A stretch of DNA of 64,000 nucleotides, taken from contig NZ_CP079218.1 of assembly GCF_019317285.1 (NCBI RefSeq), forward strand, positions 496,001 through 560,000, written 5' to 3'. The position numbers and the translations under genes were made by a program. Numbering within the stretch: the stretch's first letter is position 1; each line of letters begins with the position of its first letter. Below are positions 54,739 to 63,849 of the stretch, in pieces. The DNA comes from Pedobacter sp. D749. GTDB lineage: Bacteria > Bacteroidota > Bacteroidia > Sphingobacteriales > Sphingobacteriaceae. Below the pieces are notes generated by a model, which did not search any database, was not told the origin of the DNA, and saw only the letters and a list, made by a program, of their open reading frames with translations.

Positions 54739-55583
54739 GCGGAACTAACATTGGTTTTAGCTGCTTCCCAACCAATCATGGCTGTTTTCCGGTTCACTCC
54801 CCAATGGTAGCCACCCAAAGCACCGCTTGATTGTATTACCCGGTGGCAGGGAATGAGGAAGGCTACCGGATTATCGCCAATGGCTGTACCCACCGCTCTG
54901 GATGCGTTTGGATTTTGTAATTGTTTGGCAATGTTGCCATAAGTGGCTAATTTGCCCATGGGGATTTTTAACAGTGCTTCCCAAACTTTTAACTGGAAAT
55001 CCGTTCCTTTTAAATGCAGTTTAATCTGCTGCAGTTTGCTCCAATCGTGACTGAAAATGTATAAAGCATTTTGCTGTTCTTTATCTAATAGCTGCTGATA
55101 TTGAGCCACTGGGAACTGGAATTGCAGATTTGCAAAAGCAGTATTTTCATCGTCGTAAAAAGCGATATGGCAGATTCCTTTTGAGGTGCTGGCTACAATA
55201 ACATTACCAAACGGACTTTCTGCAAAACTGTAATTGATACAAAGGTTTTCGCCACCGTTTTTATATTCGCCGGGTGTCATGCCTTCAATGTTTACAAAAA
55301 GATCGTGCAGTCTGCTGGTTCCCGATAAGCCTGTTTCTAATGCGGTATCGAATAAACTTTGGTTTTCTTTCAGCATTTCTTTCGCATAACCAATGCTAAT
55401 GTATTGCAAAAAACGTTTAGGGGTGGTGCCAGCCCACTCGCTAAATAATCTTTGGAAATGAAAGGGGCTTAGGTTTACTTTTTTTGCTATTTCTTCTAAA
55501 CCAGGCTGTATTTTGAAATTCTCTTTGATATAGCTTATGGCTTCAGCTATCCGGTTAAAATTGATTTCTTCTTGTGCTTTCAT
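54735..55583 (-). CDS. AraC-type regulator fused to O6-methylguanine-DNA methyltransferase (Ada without metal domain)
   Basis: 282 residues from the ATG at 55583; the longer frame to 55694 would overlap the MepB gene and lacks family similarity. The N-terminal AraC helix-turn-helix (about 8-105) has GLEEIAKKVNLSPFHFQRLF. The methyltransferase part (about 110-280) has the active site IPCHRVI (C246) and GTAIGDNP. It repairs O6-methylguanine and probably regulates its own operon. A -7-like TACTTTTG lies at 55604-55611 on the minus strand. Confidence 0.92.
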   Translation of the reverse strand: MKAQEEINFNRIAEAISYIKENFKIQPGLEEIAKKVNLSPFHFQRLFSEWAGTTPKRFLQYISIGYAKEMLKENQSLFDTALETGLSGTSRLHDLFVNIEGMTPGEYKNGGENLCINYSFAESPFGNVIVASTSKGICHIAFYDDENTAFANLQFQFPVAQYQQLLDKEQQNALYIFSHDWSKLQQIKLHLKGTDFQLKVWEALLKIPMGKLATYGNIAKQLQNPNASRAVGTAIGDNPVAFLIPCHRVIQSSGALGGYHWGVNRKTAMIGWEAAKTNVSSA

Positions 55584-55674
55584 GGTCTTGAATAATTTAT
55601 ATCCAAAAGTAGTTTGGAAAGAAACGGCAAACCACCCGAAACTTGCTAAGTTTAACCAGGTCTTAAAATGCTGT

Positions 55675-56211
55675 TTATTGAATTCCGTTGTCAATTAATT
55701 TCTTCGCCTTTACAAGATCGGTATTTCCATTGATGTCAATCTGAAGAAAATAAGGCGTTTGCCATTGTTGGGTTTTCTCTGCCTGTTTATTGGTTACTAT
55801 ATCCCAGGGTGGATAAACCCTAATCCCTCTTTTACCTTCTATTCCTTTTGCAGTAATAATTTTATGCTTTGCCAATATGGCTTTTGGAAAAATGAACTGT
55901 CCTGATTGGCCGGTACTATTAGCAGATATTATCAATAGGTCAAATTCATCCTGATCTGTAAACGGAGTAGTAAATCCAGCCTCATCCCGTTTCCATATGG
56001 TTACAAATTGCCCCGTCTTGGTTGGGGTGATTTTAGAAAGGCGGTGTTTGATTCTTAGTCCGTTTAACTCAAAAGTGCAAGCTGCATATTCCTGACTTTC
56101 ATTTTCAATTTGTAGATCGTTTATTTGATAATCAAGCGGGCTGTAAACTAAATCGGATGCGGTTAGCAATAGAGATGATAGCCGGTTTGTGAGATTTTCT
56201 TTTATAGGCAT
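55675..56211 (-). CDS. MepB-family protein
   Basis: 178 residues. CTFELNGLRIKHRLSKITPT and FVTIWKRDEAGFTTPF match MepB, a family named from a Staphylococcus multidrug-efflux operon and of unknown function. RGIRVYPPWDIVTNKQAEKT is also typical. No efflux gene is near. Confidence 0.85.
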   Translation of the reverse strand: MPIKENLTNRLSSLLLTASDLVYSPLDYQINDLQIENESQEYAACTFELNGLRIKHRLSKITPTKTGQFVTIWKRDEAGFTTPFTDQDEFDLLIISANSTGQSGQFIFPKAILAKHKIITAKGIEGKRGIRVYPPWDIVTNKQAEKTQQWQTPYFLQIDINGNTDLVKAKKLIDNGIQ

Positions 56212-56242
56212 ACCAATTCAAGAGATTTATCTGTAATTAAGT

Positions 56243-56581
56243 TTATTGCTCTTCAATGATAGATTGTCCTTTCGATTGATCTCCGGATGTCCACTGCCAG
56301 GTTTCATGGAGTCTGATTTTGCCATTGGCTAATTGCTCCGGCTTTGAATTGCAGATTCCAGTCATTAATTCTCCTTGTTTATTTACCTGATGGTAGCGCA
56401 TTTCGATATTGCCATTTTCATCTACCAAGCCAATCAAATGGCCAAAAATAATCTTTCCACCCTCATATTCTGCTGTCAGGATATTTCCTGCTTGTTTATA
56501 TCTAAAAATGGTTTCATTTGATGTTTCTCCATTTTCTGTATTATTTACCGGTTTAAAAAGCTTGTTATTATAGTTTATCAT
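56243..56581 (-). CDS. Conserved hypothetical beta-rich protein
   Basis: 112 residues. FRYKQAGNILTAEYEGGKII and GNIEMRYHQVNKQGELMTG form repeated beta hairpins and end LHETWQWTSGDQSKGQSIIE. Relatives are often labelled N-acetylglutamate synthase; I see no acetyltransferase motif and do not support that label. Confidence 0.75.
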   Translation of the reverse strand: MINYNNKLFKPVNNTENGETSNETIFRYKQAGNILTAEYEGGKIIFGHLIGLVDENGNIEMRYHQVNKQGELMTGICNSKPEQLANGKIRLHETWQWTSGDQSKGQSIIEEQ

Positions 56582-56687
56582 ATTTGATAAAACTAATCAT
56601 CTCCATTAGAATAAAAAAATCACAGGCCTGGCTTCCGCAAATTTTAGGTGTTTATAGAGTAAACCGAAGCATTTTAATGAGGCTAAC

Positions 56688-57047
56688 CTAACCTAAGCTT
56701 TCTTCTCTTTTTACCAGCAGATAGTTATCATCATTTAGCGTTAAATAACCGTATTCATAACAGAAAATATAGGTGTTCCCATTGTGGGTTTCATAACAAT
56801 AGGTGTGATATTCAAAATTAAAGCCTGCTGAAACCAGCTTTTTACCAGTAGTCTTTGTTTTTCCATTTGGATTAAGCGCAACAAGGATAGCACGATTCTT
56901 TTTTAGAATGTTATTTACCCTTTTAATCACGAGGTTATCCTCAATCTTTAAACGATTGTTGTAATTGCTGCGGCAAGAATCATCGCAGTATTTTTTATCG
57001 GCCCTTCCTCTAATCAGGGTTCCGCAGTCTAAACATAAACGTTCCAT
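56688..57047 (-). CDS. Hypothetical protein with N-terminal zinc ribbon
   Basis: 119 residues. The N-terminus LCLDCGTLIRGRADKKYCDD and following SCRSNY has four Cys in a CxxC...CxxxC ribbon. The C-terminal part (about 60-115) is rich in Tyr and probably a beta domain. Function is unknown. Confidence 0.78.
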   Translation of the reverse strand: MERLCLDCGTLIRGRADKKYCDDSCRSNYNNRLKIEDNLVIKRVNNILKKNRAILVALNPNGKTKTTGKKLVSAGFNFEYHTYCYETHNGNTYIFCYEYGYLTLNDDNYLLVKREESLG

Positions 57048-57154
57048 AATAATTTCTTTTTTATTATGGGATGATGTTCTAATTTATAAAATAAAAGTGG
57101 TGAATGAAAAAAAATAAAACATCGTATTGAAGGTTCGGGGGTATATTATCCGTG

Positions 57155-57182
57155 TATAAACGTTTATAAACGACTATAAATG
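57155..57182. repeat. Three TATAAACG-type iterons at exact 10-base spacing
   Basis: TATAAACG at 57155 and 57165 and TATAAATG at 57175. They lie about 105 bases before the SSB start. The spacing equals one helical turn. No -33/-7 match was found in the 57048-57285 gap. Confidence 0.6.
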
Positions 57183-57285
57183 TTTACAATCCGACTAATT
57201 TTTGGTGCAGTTTGCAATTTTGTCCTGTCGGTTATCGAGGTGATGACTGTTCGTTAAACATTTAGAAACTTAAAATTTAAAGATC

Positions 57286-57633
57286 ATGGAAAGTGCAACT
57301 AACAAAGTAGTATTGAGCGGATTTGCAGGAGCAGATGCAGAGATTAAAACTTTTGGAACTCAAAAATTGGCAAAGGTTAACCTGGCCATAAACGAAACCT
57401 ATAGAAATTCTGATGGTGAGGAAGTAAAAAGAGTACAATGGTTTAATTTAATTTTCTGGAATGCAAAAGCCGAGCTTGCCGAAGCTCAGGTTAAAAAGGG
57501 TACAGGCTTAACTGTAGAAGGCAGGTTACAAGCAAATGTTTATGATGGTACAGACGGGAAAAAGCGCTATGCAATAGAAATAGTAGTTAACGATGTGACC
57601 ATCAGGGAAAGAGAAAAACAAGAAGCTTTTTAG
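57286..57633 (+). CDS. ssb: Single-stranded DNA-binding protein
   Basis: 115 residues of the OB fold: NKVVLSGFAGADAEIKTFGT, VNLAINETYRNSDGEEV and VQWFNLIFWNAKAELA. It ends REKQEAF and lacks the acidic tail with DDDIPF found in most housekeeping SSBs, so it may be a secondary paralogue. It is transcribed alone. Confidence 0.94.
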   Translation: MESATNKVVLSGFAGADAEIKTFGTQKLAKVNLAINETYRNSDGEEVKRVQWFNLIFWNAKAELAEAQVKKGTGLTVEGRLQANVYDGTDGKKRYAIEIVVNDVTIREREKQEAF

Positions 57634-57644
57634 CTTATCGTATT

Positions 57645-57681
57645 ATCGCATCATATAGATGTTCAATTTATATGATGCGAT
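57645..57681. terminator. Bidirectional terminator between ssb and the TonB receptor gene
   Basis: A 13-bp perfect stem (ATCGCATCATATA with its complement) and 11-base loop, between the convergent stop codons. The T tails are short. Confidence 0.8.
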
Positions 57682-57688
57682 TTAAAGG

Positions 57689-59740
57689 TTACAATTGAAT
57701 AGAGAGGCCTGTATAAAAATTAATTCCCGGGGCTGAGTTAAAATACCTTCCATTGGCTGCGTTTAAGTCGTTGCCTAAGCTGTATTTCACGTTGAGCAGA
57801 TTGTTTACCCCCGCAAATAGATCCAGATGAATTTTGTTAACGCTTAAATTTCTGATGCCGAATTTGCTTTCAACCAAATGATATCTTTTCGCAAAAACGG
57901 TATTGTTATCGTTTAAAGGGATTGAAGAGGTATAATTGTGTTGCACAAAAAGGTAAAATGCTTTCGGAAAATTAAACTCCAAACTATTCACTAAAATGCT
58001 TTCCGGAACTCCGGTAAGTTTGTTGCCGCTAAAATTAACAGTGCCATTTACAAAATCTTCAAATCTAAAATGGCTAAACGTGTAATTACATCTCCATTGT
58101 AAACCTGTTAAAAAAGAGGAATTATTTCTGATCATCCAAAGGATAGTTTCCAGTTCAATTCCCTGTTGTTTGGTTCCCCCGGCATTGATAAAATACTCGC
58201 TGTCGTTTTGATTTAACCTTCTAACAATAGCATCCTTCAAGCGGTAAGTGAATAAGTTTCCGGCAGCATAAAAGCGTTTGTTTTTGGTTTTATAACGCAG
58301 ACCCAATTCATAATTCCAGCCGAGTTCTGCCTGCAGGTTATTATTGATATTGTTATCCGAAGACCTTACTTCTGCAATGGTTGGTGGCGAATAACCTTTA
58401 CTTATTGATGCCCTAGCCGAAAAATCAGAAGTGATGAGATAAGATACTGCTGCCTTTGGCATAAACTGGGCATCGAATTTTCTTTGTTTTGAGGCAATAA
58501 AGACTGGGAAATAACTCTCGTAATTATACTTGTAGAAATTTAGGCTCGAAGCGAGTTCAATCAGAAATTTATTGTTGATATCGAAGTTTAACCTCAAGTA
58601 AGCAAAATCCTGACCGGCTTTTAAGCGGTCTGAAGCCTGCATTTTAGTAGCTTCACCACCGTTGTTATCGAAATTTTTAATCTGGCTTTTTGTGGCTGAA
58701 TTTTCTAACCCGATCTGAGCGTTAAATTTGAAATCTTCTTTTGTCTGCGCGTATTCTAAAAATGTTCTTAAGCCGAATGTACTTTCATAACGCTGTTCGT
58801 AATTGGTAATAAAAGGGTTCTTGAAATCGGTATAAGAGGTGAATAAAGCAATCACGTGTTTTAACCGTTGGCTGATCTGATAGGAGTTAGCTATTCCCCC
58901 GAAAATGGTTTTATTGTAAATGGCAGCTTGCTGTGCAATGGCTCCGGGTAATGTTGGTGTTGCAGGGCGGGCCAGTTTAGGATCCTGATCTAATTGTGCA
59001 GTTGTTAAGCCACCAGGTGTTTCGTATTTTAAATCACTATAAAAAGCAAAAGCCTTTAAACTACCGGCATTACTATAATTCCATTGCTGCAAAGTTTGAA
59101 AATATTTTCTGCCCATTGAACTGTTTTGTCGATAGCCATCACTTCTCTGGTATCCTTCGCTGAAACTAAAACTGTAATTTTTATATTGCTGTTTGATCGA
59201 TGCTGTTTGATGGAAGAGGCCATACGAACCGCCAGTAGCTGAAACGCTAATTTCATTACGGTTTATGGTTGGGGGATTAATTAAAATGGCACCACCTGTA
59301 TTTGCGCCAAAAATATTGGCTTCCGGCCCCTTATAAATTTCCATCATACCTACTGCAGAAACATCTAATGCGTTTAGGTAGGTATTCCCACCCGCATCAG
59401 TTAAGGGGAAATCATCGATGTAAATTTTAATATTTCGTATGCCAAAAGGAGACCGGAGTAAACTGCCACGGAGCGATAAACGATAGCTACCAGGCGAACG
59501 TTCCTCCATCCGTACCCCAGGTACAGTGTTTAACATGCTCACTAATGAACTGCTGGGTTGGTTTTTTATTAAGCTACTATCTATAACATTTACAGCCGAT
59601 ACTGATCTTAATAAGGTTTGGTTATTATAATAACCCTTAACGGTAACTTCTTCGAGTTTTTTGATCGAATCAGGTTTAAGTGTCTGAGCTAAGCTCGTAA
59701 AAGAAAGTAGGATAAACAGTAAGGTAAAATTCGATTTCAA
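57689..59740 (-). CDS. TonB-dependent receptor (siderophore/cobalamin type)
   Basis: 683 residues from a TTG start that is directly followed by a signal peptide ending SLAQ. There is no carboxypeptidase-like extension. The plug starts KKLEEVTVKGYY and has NTVPGVRMEERSPGSYRLSL and MEIYKGPEANIFGANTGG. The barrel ends GINFYTGLSIQL. Its size and plug fit metal-chelate receptors. No TonB box partner or chelate-synthesis gene is near; the PQQ-type lipoprotein gene is upstream on the same strand. Confidence 0.92.
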   Translation of the reverse strand: MKSNFTLLFILLSFTSLAQTLKPDSIKKLEEVTVKGYYNNQTLLRSVSAVNVIDSSLIKNQPSSSLVSMLNTVPGVRMEERSPGSYRLSLRGSLLRSPFGIRNIKIYIDDFPLTDAGGNTYLNALDVSAVGMMEIYKGPEANIFGANTGGAILINPPTINRNEISVSATGGSYGLFHQTASIKQQYKNYSFSFSEGYQRSDGYRQNSSMGRKYFQTLQQWNYSNAGSLKAFAFYSDLKYETPGGLTTAQLDQDPKLARPATPTLPGAIAQQAAIYNKTIFGGIANSYQISQRLKHVIALFTSYTDFKNPFITNYEQRYESTFGLRTFLEYAQTKEDFKFNAQIGLENSATKSQIKNFDNNGGEATKMQASDRLKAGQDFAYLRLNFDINNKFLIELASSLNFYKYNYESYFPVFIASKQRKFDAQFMPKAAVSYLITSDFSARASISKGYSPPTIAEVRSSDNNINNNLQAELGWNYELGLRYKTKNKRFYAAGNLFTYRLKDAIVRRLNQNDSEYFINAGGTKQQGIELETILWMIRNNSSFLTGLQWRCNYTFSHFRFEDFVNGTVNFSGNKLTGVPESILVNSLEFNFPKAFYLFVQHNYTSSIPLNDNNTVFAKRYHLVESKFGIRNLSVNKIHLDLFAGVNNLLNVKYSLGNDLNAANGRYFNSAPGINFYTGLSIQL

Positions 59741-59821
59741 AATGGAAAGAGATTATTAGTTTAGCCACAAACCGGCAGATAAATTTACTACATATTCTGC
59801 TAGTCTGTGGCTGATGATAAA

Positions 59822-61141
59822 TTATTTTACAGCTACTTTCCATACTACACCGCTAACATCGTCCGCAACCAGTAAAGCACCATCAGGCGTTAGGGTAACT
59901 CCAACCGGACGACCATAAACTTCTGCCTTATCTGTATCTGCGATAAAACCGGTTAAAAAATCTTCAGGTTTTCCTGTCGGTTTGCCGTCTTTAAAGGGTA
60001 CGAATGCTACTTTATAGCCAGAAATTGCCGACCGGTTCCATGAGCCATGTTGACCAATAAATGCACCTCCCTGGTATTTTTTCGGAAACTTGTCACCTTT
60101 ATAAAAAGCCAATCCTAAAGAAGCCGTATGTGCACCAACCGCAACATCCGGAGCAATTGCTTTTTTAACCATTTCAGGGTTTTTGCCTTTCAAGCGAGGA
60201 TCTTCATTCTGGCCATAATAAGAGTACGGCCAACCATAAAAAGCACCTTGTTTAACACTCGTAATGTAATCTGGAACAAGATCATCGCCTAGTCCGTCCC
60301 GTTCGTTAACAGCTGTCCAAAGCATATTTGTTGATGGTGCCCAATCTATCCCAACAGGGTTTCGCAAACCACTGGCATAAATCTTTTCACCGGTTCCATC
60401 TGGATTAATTTCTAAAATATTGGCTCTTCTTACCTCATTTTCCATTCCGTTTTCACCTACATTACTGCCCGATCCTACAGTGATATAAATTTTGCTTTTA
60501 TCTGCATTGGTAATGAGGTTTCTTGTCCAGTGGTTGTTGTATCCACCTGCCGGAAGGCTCAGGATTTTTTTACCTGTTGCTGTTATTTTGGTGTCGCCTG
60601 TTTTATAAGGATATTGCCACAAGCCATCGGTATTGGCTACATAAAATGAATTGCCAATAATCAGCATGCCGAAGGGCTGGTTCAAACCATTTAAAAAGGT
60701 GGTAACCGTTTCAGGTTTACCATCTTTATTCTCATCGCGGTATAGTAGAATCGTATTTGCACTTTTTCCTGGCACTTCTGATTTTGCCTTGCCTGTTACA
60801 GTATTGGCTACGGTTTCTACAGCACTTCTTTCTGAGTTGGAAAGTGCTACCAATACATCACCATTGGGCGCGATATAGGTATTGCGCGGACTTTTAATGT
60901 TGGCCGCAAATTTGGTTACTACAAAACCTTCTGGTGCAACAGGTGTTTTTCCATCTGGCCAGCCAATTACTTTGCTGAATTTATTTTTAGCGGCATTGGT
61001 ATCTGGAGCTGGCAAATTTACTGCCCCGGTTCTGGTTGTTATGGTAGTATCTTCTCCCTGTTTTTGTGAATTGGAATTAGATTGACATCCAAAAAGGACG
61101 GCAATAGAAAGCATTGATACGTAAAAAATCTTGTTTTTCAT
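59822..61141 (-). CDS. PQQ-dependent sugar dehydrogenase-like lipoprotein
   Basis: 439 residues from the ATG at 61141, chosen because the lipoprotein signal starts there and ends in VLFGC. The six-bladed propeller matches the soluble glucose/sorbosone dehydrogenase family: FAANIKSPRNTYIAPNGDV, SGLRNPVGIDWAPSTNMLW and GAFIGQHGSWNRSAISGYKV, where Q/H/R side chains would bind cofactor. The substrate is unknown; many relatives lack proven activity. It lies 81 bases before the TonB receptor and may be cotranscribed. Confidence 0.9.
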   Translation of the reverse strand: MKNKIFYVSMLSIAVLFGCQSNSNSQKQGEDTTITTRTGAVNLPAPDTNAAKNKFSKVIGWPDGKTPVAPEGFVVTKFAANIKSPRNTYIAPNGDVLVALSNSERSAVETVANTVTGKAKSEVPGKSANTILLYRDENKDGKPETVTTFLNGLNQPFGMLIIGNSFYVANTDGLWQYPYKTGDTKITATGKKILSLPAGGYNNHWTRNLITNADKSKIYITVGSGSNVGENGMENEVRRANILEINPDGTGEKIYASGLRNPVGIDWAPSTNMLWTAVNERDGLGDDLVPDYITSVKQGAFYGWPYSYYGQNEDPRLKGKNPEMVKKAIAPDVAVGAHTASLGLAFYKGDKFPKKYQGGAFIGQHGSWNRSAISGYKVAFVPFKDGKPTGKPEDFLTGFIADTDKAEVYGRPVGVTLTPDGALLVADDVSGVVWKVAVK

Positions 61142-61165
61142 GTTACCCGGTTTTTTGATTAACAA

Positions 61166-61544
61166 TTTATCTCAAAAAATATAACATCGAAAACGGAGAG
61201 AAGTTTTTAGCGCTGGTATAATTGCTGCAAGACTGAATAATAAAAGGAAAGCACCCGAGAGCACCTTCCTGGAGAGCGCATATTATTTTCCCTATTTAAT
61301 GCTATAATGATAGCAGGGAAGTATTTTTTATTCCTTTAAATTAAGTTCTTGATTGATCTGGAAAAATCAGTTCATCAAAGGATGATATAATTTGAGCTTG
61401 TAGGAGTGGAGTAAAGGAATTTGATCATAAATTTTCCGGCGTTAATTTGACAGCGATTAATTATCACTAAATTACAGTATCACACCTGATTTTTTAGTTA
61501 ATTTTTGTTAAATCGTTTTTAACGCTACCCGATTTTTCTGGTAT
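61166..61544. other. Intergenic region with an imperfect hairpin
   Basis: TTCCCT...TGCTAT (61288-61305) pairs with ATAGCA...GGGAA (61310-61320), with a six-base bulge. No gene is seen. Confidence 0.45.
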
Positions 61545-62117
61545 TTATTTTACCAGGTTTTCCTGTAATTTTTTCTCGATGTCTTTAGCATTTAGTAACA
61601 GTGCAGAGAATTGTGGATCGGATTTCACCAATAAGAATTTTCCGTTAGGGAGCACAATAGCTGAAGTACCGCAGGTGGTTGCCTCGTTAAATAATAGCTT
61701 TTTTAAAAATCCCGGATCTGTTTCTATTTCCAATCCTTTTGATTTAACCGGGCTGAAACTTTTTCCTTCCTCCCGGTATTGATAAATGGCAACTTTTGGT
61801 CTGGACTCGGCTTTTTCCTGAATTTTTTTTTGAAAGGTCCATCTTACATTGTTCAGGAATTCTGCGTTCTGATAGCTAAGGTCTTTCCAGCAGTAGTCTT
61901 TATTGAAATCGTATTTAATAATGATGGTATCTTTTAAAGCAAGCCTTTCATTTTGTTTTAAGAAATTATGCAGCGAATCGATCTGTGCCTCTGTTAGTGT
62001 GCCCGCCTGATAACGTTTGTTTTCGTCTACATACAATTTTGGAGAACAGGCATATAGAAAAAGGGAAAGAAAGAGAGAAGTAAATAACTGGATTTTGATT
62101 TTAGGGATAAATTTCAT
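61545..62117 (-). CDS. Hypothetical lipoprotein
   Basis: 190 residues with a lipobox LYAC (Cys24). The mature part has DTIIIKYDFNKDYCWKDLSY and KVAIYQYREEGKSFSP and ends in a Lys-rich helix. A segment KLLFNEATTCGTSAIVLPNG recalls redox proteins, but no CxxC is present. No family is recognised. Confidence 0.72.
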   Translation of the reverse strand: MKFIPKIKIQLFTSLFLSLFLYACSPKLYVDENKRYQAGTLTEAQIDSLHNFLKQNERLALKDTIIIKYDFNKDYCWKDLSYQNAEFLNNVRWTFQKKIQEKAESRPKVAIYQYREEGKSFSPVKSKGLEIETDPGFLKKLLFNEATTCGTSAIVLPNGKFLLVKSDPQFSALLLNAKDIEKKLQENLVK

Positions 62118-62214
62118 TTATGTGAGCATTAATGTCGATTTCCTGATCAGGAGAATTCTTAAAAATAAATTTAGAACTAAAAATTTATTAGACAATATTT
62201 TTCAGTAGAAAATT

Positions 62215-62400
62215 CGTCATTTCGACTGAAGCGTAGCGAAATGGAGAAATCTACCTCTATAGATCTCTCGACTAAATTGCGCTGTACTCAGGATTTGCAG
62301 TTTACATTAAAGCGGTCGTCATCTCGACTGGAGCAACGCGGAGTGGAGAGATCTACCTCGATAGATCTCTCGACTACGTTGCACTCCGTTCGAGATGACG
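62215..62400. repeat. Pair of palindromic repeats, GTCATTTCGACTG type
   Basis: A first, broken copy starts at 62215 (CGTCATTTCGACTGAAGCG). A second, complete copy spans 62317-62400: CGTCATCTCGA at the start and TCGAGATGACG at the end, with GAGAGATCTA (62346-62355) inverted at 62362-62371. The gap 62118-62493 holds nothing else. Confidence 0.85.
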
Positions 62401-62493
62401 ACGTCTATGGGAAGTAATCTTTACAATTTTTCGGTTATCCATATTTTTTTTATGTAATAATTTTAAACTCGAAATGACGACCGCGGGATTAAC

Positions 62494-63846
62494 TCAACCT
62501 TTTAAAATCTTAGCTTTCTCCGCATCAAATTCTTCCTGCGATAAAATTCCGGCGTCCAATAGCTCTTTTAAATCCAATAAGGCCTGTTTTTTTGCAGCTA
62601 TATCATTTTTTGGAGCTTCAGTAGTATTTTCTGTTGATACTGTGCTTGTAGCCTGAACATTTGAGTTAGCCGCAGAACCGTATTTCAGCAAAAGTTCGGT
62701 AATTTCATTAAAGCCTTTAATATTTGAATAATCAATTGCCTTTTGCTCTTTCACATTCACAATGGAGGGATCTGCAGATTTTTCGAGTAAAAATTTAACC
62801 ACATCTTTTTTACCGTTTGCAGCGGCATAATGTAAAGCTGTGTTTCCGCTTTCATCCTGAATATTAACATTTGCTCCTTTTTCCAATAACAATTTCAGCA
62901 TGCTTAAGTGACCACTTTTAGCCGCAACATGTAACATGCTTTCCCCGCCGTAATTGTAATTGTTATCGAAAGAGAAACTGGCCGAAATGGAAATGTTATT
63001 GGCTGTTTCTACCCACTCAAGATAAGAATACATTGAATCATCATTACCTGAAAGTGGTTTGGCATAATTTACATCCACACCATTGGCTAAAAATAACTCT
63101 ACAATTTCTTTCTGGTTATTGGCGCAGGCATACCAGATTGGCGATAATCCATTTTTTGAAGAGACAAATACATCTGCTCCTTTTTCTACAAGGATTTTGG
63201 TGAGCATCCTGTTGGCATCATAACAGGCAAGCAGTAGTGCCGATTCGCCATCGTGGTTAACATGGTTGATGTTTGCACCTTTATCGAGGATCAATTCGAC
63301 CATTGGTGTATTTTTAGATTTAACTGCAAAAATTACAGGCGAATCTCCATGTTTATTTGTTGTATTGATGTTGGCGCCAAATTCCAGTAGTTTCTGAACC
63401 ACTTCTTTATTTCTCCAGGCAGATGCAATGAGTAGGGGAGTTTCTGCTTCGTTATTTTCACTGTCAACATCCAGGCCTTTATCAAGCAGCTTTTCCAAAA
63501 CCTCAATCTGCCCGTTTTGAGCAGTTAAATGCAGCAGACTATTACCTTTAAGGTCTTTGATATCGACCCTTGCACCTTTATCTAACAGATATAGCGCCGT
63601 TTGTTTCTGTTTTTGAAGGCAGGCAAAATAAAAGGGTGTTTCGCCATCATGGTCCTCATAGTCTAAATCTGCACCGCGGTCGATTAAAATTTTTACCAGG
63701 TCTAAATATCCATGATGTGCAGCGTAGTGCAGTGCTGTTCGGCCTTTTTCATCCGTATAACCTACTTCTACTTCATTATTGGCTAATAAAAGTTCAGCTA
63801 TTTTCCGTTTGCCGCTTTCGCAGGCAATTATAAATGACATCGACAT
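62494..63846 (-). CDS. Ankyrin-repeat protein with C-terminal SHOCT domain
   Basis: 450 residues, cytoplasmic. About ten ankyrin repeats follow the pattern GRTALHYAAHHGYLDLVKIL and GNTALHYAAANGKKDVVKFL. A Thr/Ser-rich linker leads to KQALLDLKELLDAGILSQEE and FDAEKAKILKG, a SHOCT oligomerisation domain. It probably mediates protein interaction; partners are unknown. A second ankyrin gene ends three bases upstream, so they form an operon. Confidence 0.92.
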   Translation of the reverse strand: MSMSFIIACESGKRKIAELLLANNEVEVGYTDEKGRTALHYAAHHGYLDLVKILIDRGADLDYEDHDGETPFYFACLQKQKQTALYLLDKGARVDIKDLKGNSLLHLTAQNGQIEVLEKLLDKGLDVDSENNEAETPLLIASAWRNKEVVQKLLEFGANINTTNKHGDSPVIFAVKSKNTPMVELILDKGANINHVNHDGESALLLACYDANRMLTKILVEKGADVFVSSKNGLSPIWYACANNQKEIVELFLANGVDVNYAKPLSGNDDSMYSYLEWVETANNISISASFSFDNNYNYGGESMLHVAAKSGHLSMLKLLLEKGANVNIQDESGNTALHYAAANGKKDVVKFLLEKSADPSIVNVKEQKAIDYSNIKGFNEITELLLKYGSAANSNVQATSTVSTENTTEAPKNDIAAKKQALLDLKELLDAGILSQEEFDAEKAKILKG

Positions 63847-63849
63847 ATA

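Noticed and set aside
56243-56581. N-acetylglutamate synthase
   Set aside because: This is a common label for relatives, but the sequence has no GNAT or kinase motif.
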